A DNA stretch of 5,590 nt from Natrialbaceae archaeon (GCA_003552325.1 PUKM01000238.1:1-5590), one strand, 5' to 3'. Shown: positions 1 to 5,050, counted from the stretch's first letter. Numbers and translations are program-made. Notes: generated by a model from the sequence alone, not told the origin.

Positions 1-172
1 CGCCGACCGACACAAAATAAGCTAACTCCAAGCCGTCAATACGGGAGGAGTAACGGCTTCGTGGCGGAGCCAGTGTCGTCGGTCACAAAGCTTAGATTCC
101 CAACCTTCAGGATTGACCTGCCCGGCCAACACCGGGTGGGAAGCCCACGACTTTAGTCGTGGGAGCACGTCA
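1..172 (+). mobile_element. Right end of an IS200/IS605 (IS1341-type) tnpB element, gene outside window
   Basis: This is the terminal region of an insertion element that enters from the left. The final part is a perfect 9-bp hairpin (CCCACGACT 144-152, AGTCGTGGG 155-163) followed by AGCACGTCA, which I take as the tip, ending about 172. The right end of the second element in this window, read on the minus strand, also finishes as a hairpin followed by AGGATGTCA, so the two ends share AG[CG]A[CT]GTCA. A subterminal hairpin and no long terminal inverted repeats are typical of the IS200/IS605 family. Frame 1 stays open to a TAG at 154-156, so the end of a tnpB gene could overlap this region, but third-position GC is low for this organism and I do not call a gene. 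The exact tip is inferred. Confidence 0.7.
1..172 (+). ncRNA. Probable 3' part of a TnpB guide (omega/reRNA) scaffold
   Basis: In IS200/IS605 elements the transcript of the tnpB 3' end and right end forms the omega RNA, and the bases just past the tip act as the guide. Potential stems visible here are 55-60 with 66-71 (GGCTTC/GGAGCC, one wobble), 121-125 with 132-136 (CCCGG/CCGGG), and 144-152 with 155-163. A possible long-range pairing joins 8-13 (CGACAC) to 73-78 (GTGTCG), with 3-7 and 78-82 also complementary. If the tip is at 172, the guide would read from 173 toward the cupin gene. The RNA start is outside the window, and its existence is inferred from family knowledge plus these foldable segments. 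Confidence 0.5.
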
Positions 173-201
173 CGCTCTCGCATGACGTACTGTGCTTTGC
201 G

Positions 202-693
202 ATGAGTTCACAAGTGATCTCTCCCGAAAAATACGACGTCATGCTCGGACAGCTTGGCGCACGACTCGACATCTCGCGGCTGGAGAACGAGGCGAACGTC
301 GCCATCGTCGAGCACACCCTTCCAGCGCATACGTTGGCAGCCCCGCTTCACCGCCACAGCCGCGAGGACGAACTCTCATACGTACTCGAGGGCGAGATGA
401 CCGTCCTGGCCGACGGTGAGCTGACAACCGTTCCAGCCGGGGAGTCGGTCGTCAAAGGCCGTGACGTCTGGCATACGTTCTGGAACGCTGGCGACGAACC
501 GCTTCGCTTCCTCGAGATTATCGCACCAGGAACGTTCTCGGAGTTCTTCGAGGAAGTCTCACGAGTATACCCATTCGACCCCACAGACGAGGAAGCACTC
601 ACCCACTTCGAGGAGCTGTGTGCCCGCTATGGCTTCGAGGCCGATCTCGAAAGCGTCCCCAGACTCTGTGAGGAACACGCCCTCGGGATGTAG
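202..693 (+). CDS. Single-domain cupin protein (cupin_2 type)
   Basis: The 163-aa protein carries one conserved beta-barrel cupin domain at about residues 33-108. Cupin motif 1 is seen as H50-R-H52 followed by E57 and G64, and motif 2 as G86, H91 and N95. H50, H52, E57 and H91 form the usual 3-His/1-Glu metal site, so metal binding is likely preserved. The C-terminal 50 residues are acidic and probably helical. Such single-domain cupins range from dioxygenase-like enzymes to sugar- or ligand-binding proteins, so the substrate cannot be told from sequence. There is no signal peptide, so it should be cytoplasmic. The ATG at 202 gives a normal start ahead of the domain. I see neither a ribosome-binding site nor a box A at the leaderless distance; the element end at about 172 occupies that place. 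The gene stands alone, followed by a candidate terminator. Confidence 0.92.
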   Translation: MSSQVISPEKYDVMLGQLGARLDISRLENEANVAIVEHTLPAHTLAAPLHRHSREDELSYVLEGEMTVLADGELTTVPAGESVVKGRDVWHTFWNAGDEPLRFLEIIAPGTFSEFFEEVSRVYPFDPTDEEALTHFEELCARYGFEADLESVPRLCEEHALGM

Positions 694-702
694 GGACGAG
701 AA

Positions 703-760
703 ACTCTCTTTTAACCAGATCACCCGGGCAACAGAACGACAAAGAGAGTGGTTTTCTTGT
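703..760 (+). terminator. Candidate hairpin terminator after the cupin gene
   Basis: A perfect 9-bp inverted repeat, ACTCTCTTT (703-711) and AAAGAGAGT (741-749), starts ten bases past the cupin stop. The second arm is followed by GGTTTTCTTGTT, a T-rich run of the kind that ends archaeal transcripts. The 29-base loop is long for a classic terminator. A regulatory dyad for the next gene is the alternative reading. Confidence 0.3.
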
Positions 761-776
761 TGGTTCTCCGTCAGAC

Positions 777-784
777 CTATACGT
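777..784 (+). promoter_or_regulatory. Possible box A for the 80-aa membrane protein
   Basis: CCTATACG lies about 26 bases before the ATG at 806, the spacing expected for a leaderless haloarchaeal transcript starting there. The box is a weak match to the TTTAWA-like consensus. It lies too close to the ATG at 797 to serve that start without a leader. Confidence 0.3.
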
Positions 785-796
785 TGGGGGAATGAA

Positions 797-1039
797 ATGA
801 TTCGTATGGGATACACTCAAAAGAGTGGTTTTAGCTTTCCGTCGACGTGGCTTGGACTGAACGCTCGCGCAACAGAACTGGTATTTGCAATGGTACTGGT
901 AATCGGGTCGATCTCTCTTCTTGCGATGGCGAGTGGAGACCCTGAAACGATGGCGTTGGTGGCACTAACTGGTGTTGCTGTTGTTGCTCTCGGAGCAACG
1001 TTCATTCGCCTCTCGGAACACCTTCGAACGAGCCGATAG
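797..1039 (+). CDS. Small two-helix membrane protein, unknown function
   Basis: I do not recognise this 80-aa protein. After a polar N-terminus (about residues 1-25) come two hydrophobic stretches at about 28-46 and 51-71, separated by a short polar turn (SGDPE), and then a basic tail ending LRTSR. This suggests a helical hairpin in the cytoplasmic membrane with both ends inside. The start is uncertain. The ATG at 797 has a G-rich stretch (786-790) at ribosome-binding distance. The ATG at 806 in the same frame fits a leaderless start from a box A at 777-784 and would remove three residues. The same frame stays open far upstream into the cupin gene, but that part is a shadow. The gene lies between the cupin and another small membrane protein with gaps on both sides, so no operon is evident. 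Confidence 0.6.
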   Translation: MIRMGYTQKSGFSFPSTWLGLNARATELVFAMVLVIGSISLLAMASGDPETMALVALTGVAVVALGATFIRLSEHLRTSR

Positions 1040-1163
1040 TTCCGACTACGACGGTTTGGCTCGGCCGTCCCTGTCGTGAGTGACTACTACCCGTGAGCGT
1101 TAGGCAGATGTATGTACCGTTCGGAGTGCTTGAAAGCCACGTTGATGATGACGGGTGTCCAAT
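1040..1163. other. Intergenic spacer between two small membrane-protein genes
   Basis: No convincing gene is seen on either strand. A short stem, GACGG (1050-1054) with CCGTC (1065-1069), follows the upstream stop codon but lacks a T tract. The sequence becomes AT-rich toward 1160, where the next promoter lies. Confidence 0.4.
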
Positions 1164-1172
1164 ACTATATAT
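1164..1172 (+). promoter_or_regulatory. Box A (TATA) promoter element for the 99-aa membrane protein
   Basis: ACTATATAT is centred about 26 bases before the ATG at 1194, exactly the spacing for a leaderless archaeal transcript. It sits in AT-rich DNA. It decides the start of the following gene, because an upstream in-frame GTG at 1155 would lie in front of the promoter. Confidence 0.65.
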
Positions 1173-1193
1173 GATAAGAGAGTACAATACGAG

Positions 1194-1493
1194 ATGTCCG
1201 TTAAAATAAGAGAGTTTGTATTCAGTGAGCCAGCTGGACGTCCTAATGCAATAGTAATGTTCTCTGGCTCACTTGTTTTCTTAACCATATACGTGTACTA
1301 CGATATTCTGCGTAATTCTCCTTCCGTCTTTGCGCTCGTTATAGCGATAGGATTCGCTATGTCCGGCATCGCTGAGTCCCTTCCAGAAGAGCGACGACGG
1401 GTAGCCGGTGGATTGCGTGTGACTATGGTTCTCTTTATGTTAAGCCTCATTGCCACCACTATTTTTGCACCTGAACTCATTATCGGAGAGTAA
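1194..1493 (+). CDS. Small three-helix membrane protein, unknown function
   Basis: This 99-aa protein is not one I can place in a family. Hydrophobic segments fall at about residues 18-36, 44-62 and 72-92. The N-terminus carries an EPAGRPNA stretch just ahead of the first helix. A charged cytoplasmic-type loop with PEERRR at 64-69 separates helices two and three, and the tail is short and acidic. By the positive-inside rule the 64-71 loop should face the cytoplasm. The start at 1194 is supported by the box A at 1164-1172 and implies leaderless translation. The coding sequence is noticeably more AT-rich than the cupin and DUF418 genes and uses ATA and AGA codons, which suggests horizontal acquisition. 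It shares strand with the 57-aa gene 77 bp downstream, but that gene has its own possible box A. Confidence 0.72.
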   Translation: MSVKIREFVFSEPAGRPNAIVMFSGSLVFLTIYVYYDILRNSPSVFALVIAIGFAMSGIAESLPEERRRVAGGLRVTMVLFMLSLIATTIFAPELIIGE

Positions 1494-1542
1494 TAGAGTC
1501 CTTGCCAATAATTAGAGTAGCAGACTGATTTGAACCAAAGAG

Positions 1543-1552
1543 ATATCATAAT
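1543..1552 (+). promoter_or_regulatory. Possible box A for the 57-aa membrane protein
   Basis: ATATCATAAT lies 19-28 bases before the ATG at 1571, the position expected for a leaderless start. A second AT-rich match, TTTATAG at 1559-1565, is too near the ATG to act for this start. Confidence 0.35.
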
Positions 1553-1570
1553 CCTGAGTTTATAGAGAGT

Positions 1571-1744
1571 ATGGAACGCAGACTACTCAAGACCTTTATC
1601 GGGATTGGCATGGTGGGAATGGGGCTGGTGCAGGCGTCTCTCTTTGCAGTCCAAAGCGAATGGATACCTACCGGGTTGGGGATATTATTCTCGCTTCTCG
1701 GGATTATATATCTGTGGGCAGAGATCTATTCACCCGCACAGTAA
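1571..1744 (+). CDS. 57-aa two-helix membrane miniprotein
   Basis: The reading frame begins ATG-GAA-CGC and ends TAA at 1742-1744. It encodes a 57-residue protein with a basic N-terminus (MERRLLK), a hydrophobic, glycine- and methionine-rich segment at about 8-27, a turn around QSEWIPTG (28-35), and a second hydrophobic segment at about 36-52 ending before EIYSPAQ. This is the pattern of a small membrane hairpin. A possible box A lies at the leaderless distance. I know no family for it. Similar little two-helix proteins are frequent, mostly uncharacterised products in haloarchaeal genomes, and no function should be assumed. It runs toward the 65-aa gene on the opposite strand. Confidence 0.6.
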   Translation: MERRLLKTFIGIGMVGMGLVQASLFAVQSEWIPTGLGILFSLLGIIYLWAEIYSPAQ

Positions 1745-1852
1745 GCAGGTGTACTGAGCAGTTGGCTTCATCGGATTATCCCGTCCGAGAACCCATGAAT
1801 TTCGGACAGTGGTTGCCCAGTACAACGACACATTCATCAGATGGATACTAAC
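1745..1852. other. Spacer between convergent small genes
   Basis: This 108-bp gap separates two genes that point at each other. The only structure I see is a short stem, TCGGA (1771-1775) with TCCGA (1784-1788). There is no T-run typical of a strong terminator on either strand. Confidence 0.4.
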
Positions 1853-2050
1853 TCACCGATTCTGCTCAGACAATAGAAACCAGGTGCCAAGGCCGATAAA
1901 AATGCCTACAACAGGGCCCATTGCCATGACAAAACCATTACCGGCGATTGACCCGACCAAGATCCCCAGCACGGCTCCGAGAACAATACCGAAGGCCATA
2001 CAGTAAGCCAGGAGTTCATCATCGCCTCGTCCTTCGGTGAATTTGGCCAT
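1853..2050 (-). CDS. 65-aa double glycine-zipper membrane protein
   Basis: The protein starts MAKFTEGRGDDELLAYC, an acidic cytoplasmic-type head, followed by two hydrophobic helices at about residues 17-36 and 40-60. Glycines recur every fourth residue: G21, G25, G29, G33 and G37 in helix one, and G45, G49 and G53 in helix two. Such GxxxG runs are glycine zippers that pack transmembrane helices tightly and drive oligomer formation in known small membrane proteins. The frame is open upstream to 2125, but the ATG at 2050 is chosen because a box A lies 26 bases ahead of it, giving a leaderless start. The gene is convergent with the 57-aa gene and divergent from DUF418. Its exact role is unknown; pore, toxin-like or structural roles are all possible and untested. 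Confidence 0.7.
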   Translation of the reverse strand: MAKFTEGRGDDELLAYCMAFGIVLGAVLGILVGSIAGNGFVMAMGPVVGIFIGLGTWFLLSEQNR

Positions 2051-2070
2051 GACTCCGAATGAAGAACAAG

Positions 2071-2080
2071 GAGTATATCT
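2071..2080 (-). promoter_or_regulatory. Box A promoter for the glycine-zipper gene
   Basis: On the minus strand this reads AGATATACTC, centred about 26 bases upstream of the ATG at 2050. The match and spacing are what a leaderless haloarchaeal promoter should show, and they fix the start of the 65-aa protein. Confidence 0.6.
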
Positions 2081-2152
2081 CTTCGTGTGAGCCGGACGTT
2101 CCGATAGCGAGCCACGAGTTGCCACTGTGGTGCTCGCGCACTGTTTGCTCGC

Positions 2153-2169
2153 TTCGGGTGTGCACCGAA
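2153..2169. promoter_or_regulatory. Imperfect palindrome upstream of the DUF418 gene
   Basis: TTCGGGTG (2153-2160) mirrors CACCGAA (2163-2169) with one extra G. It ends 34 bases before the GTG start, just upstream of where the DUF418 promoter should be, so it could be an operator. The box A itself is not obvious; CTTAG near 2174-2178 is only a weak candidate. Confidence 0.2.
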
Positions 2170-2203
2170 ATGGCTTAGCCCACCTCGTTAGAACGTCGTC
2201 ACT

Positions 2204-3469
2204 GTGTCACCCAAATCGCCAGCCACGTCGACTGGACAACGGGCGAAACCAACTGACCCAGCAGACCGAATCGTCGCACTCGACGCCCTCCGCGGATTCG
2301 CACTGCTTGGCATTCTGGTCATCAATATCTGGCTGTTTGCGTTGCCCTCTCTGGCGACGTTCAACCCAACCCTCTATGGTGATTTCACCGGCGGGAACTA
2401 CGTCGCCTGGCTCATCAGCCACGTCTTCTTCGAACGAAAGTTCGTGACGCTGTTTACCTTCATGTTCGGTGCCGGAATGGTGCTGTTTCTCGAGTCGAAA
2501 GCACGGAAAGACCAACCCGGACGGCGGTTACACCTCTCGAGAAATTTCTGGCTGCTCGTTATCGGGCTTGGACACGCCTATCTGCTCTGGTACGGCGATA
2601 TTCTCGTCTTTTATGCACTCAGTGGCTTTCTCGTCGTCTGGGTATGGCGATGGCGTCCTCTCCGCCAGTTCATCCTCGGCATCAGCATGTTCGCTCTCCC
2701 GTCGGTGTTCTATCTGCTGTTGGGGATCGGCTATCTCTTCCTTCCGGCAGAGGGACAGACGGAGATCGAAACCGAGTTACTCGCCGCCTTCGGTGCTGAC
2801 TTTTCACCCGAACGGGAGATTGCCATCTATCAACAGGGCGGGTGGCTCGAGCAGGTCGCCCACCGGGTACCCTACCTCCTCGAGGCCCACACGATCGGCT
2901 TCCTCTTCGAGTTGTTCTGGACGCTCGGGGGGTTGATGATCGTCGGCATGGCGTTGTACAAGTGGGGCGTCCTCTCTAATCAGCGGAGTGCCCGCTTTTA
3001 CAAACGTCTTCTCGTGGCTGGCGGGGGTCTCGGCCTCGGACTCGTCTCCATGGGTGTCTGGGTCCGTGAGGTGTTCGCCTGGGAGACCGTCCCCGTCCTC
3101 ACGCTCGCCTTTCAGTTCAACTACTGGGGGGCGGTGTTCCTCGCCACCGGCTATATCGCGGGGATCATGCTGCTCTGTCGGTGGCTCCAGGACGGCCTCG
3201 TGGTTCACGCGCTCGCCTCGGTTGGTCGAACCGCCTTCAGCAACTATCTCCTCCAGACCGTCCTCGCCACCACCCTCTTTTACGGGTATGGACTCGGGCT
3301 GTTCGCACAGCTAGAGTTCCTCGAGTTGCTGGGCGTAGTTGTGGCCATCTGGGCGATCCAGATCCCCCTGTCGATGTGGTGGCTGCGCCACTTCCAGTAC
3401 GGGCCGGTTGAATGGGTCTGGCGGACGCTGACCTACCGCGAGCGCCAACCGATGCGACTCGAGTCATGA
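2204..3469 (+). CDS. DUF418 family (YeiB-like) multi-pass membrane protein
   Basis: This 421-aa protein is a full-length DUF418 member. Family signatures are D27-ALRGFALLGILVINI-42 at the N-terminus, FERKFVTLFTFMFGAG at 76-91, GHAYLLWYGDILVFYALSG at 123-141, and in the C-terminal DUF418 domain VGRTAFSNYLLQ (340-351) and GPVEWVWRTLTY (400-411). About eight to ten hydrophobic helices are predicted, with a soluble extracytoplasmic or re-entrant region around 181-225. The family belongs to the wider acyltransferase-like membrane superfamily, but its reaction and substrate are not established, so transport or acyl transfer are only suggestions. Translation starts at GTG 2204, which leaves a 21-residue polar head before the first motif. 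The TGA stop lies on the boundary with the downstream tnpB element, so the last residues may differ from the ancestral protein. Confidence 0.93.
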   Translation: MSPKSPATSTGQRAKPTDPADRIVALDALRGFALLGILVINIWLFALPSLATFNPTLYGDFTGGNYVAWLISHVFFERKFVTLFTFMFGAGMVLFLESKARKDQPGRRLHLSRNFWLLVIGLGHAYLLWYGDILVFYALSGFLVVWVWRWRPLRQFILGISMFALPSVFYLLLGIGYLFLPAEGQTEIETELLAAFGADFSPEREIAIYQQGGWLEQVAHRVPYLLEAHTIGFLFELFWTLGGLMIVGMALYKWGVLSNQRSARFYKRLLVAGGGLGLGLVSMGVWVREVFAWETVPVLTLAFQFNYWGAVFLATGYIAGIMLLCRWLQDGLVVHALASVGRTAFSNYLLQTVLATTLFYGYGLGLFAQLEFLELLGVVVAIWAIQIPLSMWWLRHFQYGPVEWVWRTLTYRERQPMRLES

Positions 3470-3600
3470 CATCCTCCCCGGCGTTCACGCCGTGGTTTCC
3501 TCGCGCTGGGAGTCTCGGCTATGCCGAGTTGGTTCGAGAGAGCAAGCTCTCTCGTCATCACGAGACGACAAAGTCGTCTCGAACGACCACGGAGGCAACT
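3467..3600 (-). ncRNA. Predicted TnpB guide (omega) RNA 3' region and right end
   Basis: Four hairpins follow one another: 3561-3569 with 3573-3581 (CGAGACGAC, perfect 9 bp, AAA loop), 3535-3543 with 3546-3554 (CGAGAGAGC, perfect 9 bp), 3514-3519 with 3523-3528 (CTCGGC, perfect 6 bp), and the terminal 3479-3483 with 3488-3492 (CGGCG, 5 bp). This matches the layout of known TnpB right ends, where the tnpB mRNA tail is processed into the guide scaffold. The first hairpin lies inside the tnpB coding sequence, so message and guide RNA overlap. The guide would be read on the minus strand starting at 3466. The upstream start of the RNA is not visible; 3600 is nominal. Confidence 0.65.
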
Positions 3601-4856
3601 TGCGGGTCTGTGTGCTCCTCGTTGGGACGGGAAGAGTGTGGTGACTCCAGCCAGTCGTGGCTGTCCCACTTGAGGCACACGGGCCGTGCCATCGGCCGTG
3701 CTACGTCTGTTTCGTGCCGCCTCAGGAACGTCTCGCTTGCGGCGAGGTCCGCGTGACCTTCGAAGCCGCAGGTACACGTGAGTGTGTCTTGGTGCCGTGT
3801 GGTCCGGTCCGTCGAACCGCAGTTCGGACACGTCTGGCTTGTCCACGCTTCCGTGCGGACTTCGACAGTGATGCCGGACTCTTCGGCGGTATCGGCGAGT
3901 CGTCCGACGAACCGCCGGAACGCCCAGAAGCTGTGCAGCTTGGCGTTCGTCCGAACTGACCAGTGCGTCTCGAGCACGTCGGTGAGATCGCCGACATACA
4001 CCGTTGAGACGCCAAGGTCGTACAGCCGTTCGACCAAATCCCGACAGAGTGCATCCATCGCGTGGTCGCGTCGCCGAGTCCGTCGCCGGTACAGTGAATC
4101 GATTCGCTTCGAGCTGTACCGGCTGTCCTCGAGCTTCGACTGAAGTTCGGCAATCCGTTGCGTGGTTTCGCGAAACTGCTTGAACAGGTCGCGCCCCTCG
4201 TACAGATACTGCTCGCCGGTCGAAACCGTACAGGCGACGATGTTGTTCGCGCCGATATCCAGAGCGGCGGTTTCGTCCGCCAGTGGTTGTGCCAGTCGAG
4301 AATTGTCGATTGTGACTGGCTGAAAGGCCCTGAATGTCTCGCTCACGTCGTCGTAATACAGTTCCAACCGGCCCTGCTTGTCGTACTCTTTCCAACTTGG
4401 CTCGCCGCGGACTTCGAGCCGGAGTCGTTCTTGGTATCCAAGACCGTACTCGTCTTTCAGGTCTTTGCCGACGAGTATTTCGAGTCGGGAGTATTCGCCC
4501 CACTCGACCGAGTACGACGTGTTTCGGATGTACGTCCGCAGTTCACGGCCGTCTCCACTCCCCCAGAAGCCGGGCTTGCCGTTGGCTTCGCCCTTCTCTC
4601 GTAGTGCGAAGAACGACCGCCACGCTTCGCGGTTCTTGCGTTCGATCTGTTGAACGGTCGACGCGCCAAGCACCCCACCGTACCGGCCACGGTACTCGTC
4701 GATTTCCCAAACGTCGCCGTCCGGGTCGCCGAAGTTGGTTCGGCGCTGGTAATTGATCTTGTTCCAGAGTGCGGCTGAAGCGTCCAACAGTCGGCGAAGT
4801 AACTCCTCATCCTCGTCGGACTGTGGAACTACTTCGAACTCGTTGGTACGCTTCAT
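3558..4856 (-). CDS. tnpB: TnpB RNA-guided endonuclease (IS200/IS605 accessory protein)
   Basis: TnpB binds the omega RNA and cuts DNA that matches its guide next to a short target-adjacent motif, helping the element persist after transposition. This 432-aa protein has an N-terminal recognition part (about 1-190) and a split RuvC nuclease: ALDIGANN with D200, YVGDLTDVLE with D290, and GHADLAASETFL with D370. A zinc ribbon, C343-x2-C346 with C361-x-C363, sits before the last motif. RuvC-II usually has glutamate where D290 stands. The full length and intact zinc fingers argue that it is not decayed. An AGGAGA ribosome-binding site (4865-4870) lies 8 bases before the ATG, so unlike most genes here it is translated from a leader. 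The C-terminal tail after about 385 runs into the guide-RNA hairpins. Its divergent neighbour is a small DNA-binding-like gene. Confidence 0.95.
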   Translation of the reverse strand: MKRTNEFEVVPQSDEDEELLRRLLDASAALWNKINYQRRTNFGDPDGDVWEIDEYRGRYGGVLGASTVQQIERKNREAWRSFFALREKGEANGKPGFWGSGDGRELRTYIRNTSYSVEWGEYSRLEILVGKDLKDEYGLGYQERLRLEVRGEPSWKEYDKQGRLELYYDDVSETFRAFQPVTIDNSRLAQPLADETAALDIGANNIVACTVSTGEQYLYEGRDLFKQFRETTQRIAELQSKLEDSRYSSKRIDSLYRRRTRRRDHAMDALCRDLVERLYDLGVSTVYVGDLTDVLETHWSVRTNAKLHSFWAFRRFVGRLADTAEESGITVEVRTEAWTSQTCPNCGSTDRTTRHQDTLTCTCGFEGHADLAASETFLRRHETDVARPMARPVCLKWDSHDWLESPHSSRPNEEHTDPQVASVVVRDDFVVS

Positions 4857-4875
4857 GGCTATCTTCTCCTACGGA

Positions 4876-4898
4876 CCCAACAATAGCGTATGTTTGGG
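4876..4898. promoter_or_regulatory. Near-palindrome in the tnpB/miniprotein divergent promoter region
   Basis: CCCAACA (4876-4882) and TGTTTGGG (4891-4898) are inverted copies with one extra T, around the 8-base centre ATAGCGTA. The site lies in the middle of the 56-bp spacer that must contain both promoters. Ribbon-helix-helix repressors commonly bind such short dyads at their own promoter, so an operator is the natural guess. No strong box A is seen for either gene, though CTATTG on the minus strand (4881-4886) and CGTATG on the plus strand (4887-4892) are near the expected distances. Confidence 0.35.
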
Positions 4899-4912
4899 TT
4901 TTGGTTGTATGT

Positions 4913-5050
4913 GTGGCTAAAAACATCCACTTCGTTGTTGACGACGACGAGTATGAGCGGTTGAGGCGAATCAAGGACGAACACGGTCTGACGTGCCGCG
5001 GAATGGTCAAACACGCCGCGAACGACTTGGAGACTCCGGCCAGGGAGTAA
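4913..5050 (+). CDS. 45-aa ribbon-helix-helix-like miniprotein divergent from tnpB
   Basis: Reading from GTG 4913 gives MAKNIHFVVDDDEYERLRRI and then KDEHGLTCRGMVKHAANDLE plus a short tail. The pattern, a short beta strand (KNIHFVV), an amphipathic helix (about 10-23), a Gly-Leu-Thr turn and a second helix (about 27-40), is that of CopG/Arc-type DNA-binding proteins, which can be this small and act as dimers. No upstream in-frame ATG exists; upstream codons reach into tnpB antisense, so GTG is the best start. I recall similar miniproteins beside haloarchaeal tnpB genes, but I cannot check that here. Its head-to-head position and the dyad in the shared spacer suggest that it represses tnpB, itself or both. 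A role as antitoxin or transposition co-factor cannot be excluded. Confidence 0.7.
   Translation: MAKNIHFVVDDDEYERLRRIKDEHGLTCRGMVKHAANDLETPARE

Noticed and set aside
1..156. Frame-1 open stretch that could be the C-terminal end of an upstream tnpB, with its TAG inside the terminal hairpin
   Set aside because: It has no motif I can recognise, third codon positions are not GC-biased as in the real genes here, and stops close the other two frames early. It may still be a TnpB tail, but the sequence before position 1 is needed.
461..796. Upstream extension of the 80-aa membrane protein to a 192-aa protein
   Set aside because: The extra part lies in the cupin gene in another frame and has low-complexity Ser/Arg/Thr composition. 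Start signals are at 797 or 806.
1155..1193. GTG start at 1155 for the 99-aa protein
   Set aside because: The box A at 1164-1172 lies downstream of this codon and fits a leaderless start at 1194.
2051..2125. N-terminal extension of the glycine-zipper protein to 90 aa
   Set aside because: The box A at 2071-2080 would lie inside the coding region, while it fits the ATG at 2050 exactly.
3433..4503. Minus-strand 356-aa open frame overlapping tnpB
   Set aside because: It is an arginine-rich shadow of tnpB in another frame, typical of high-GC DNA, and has no domain.
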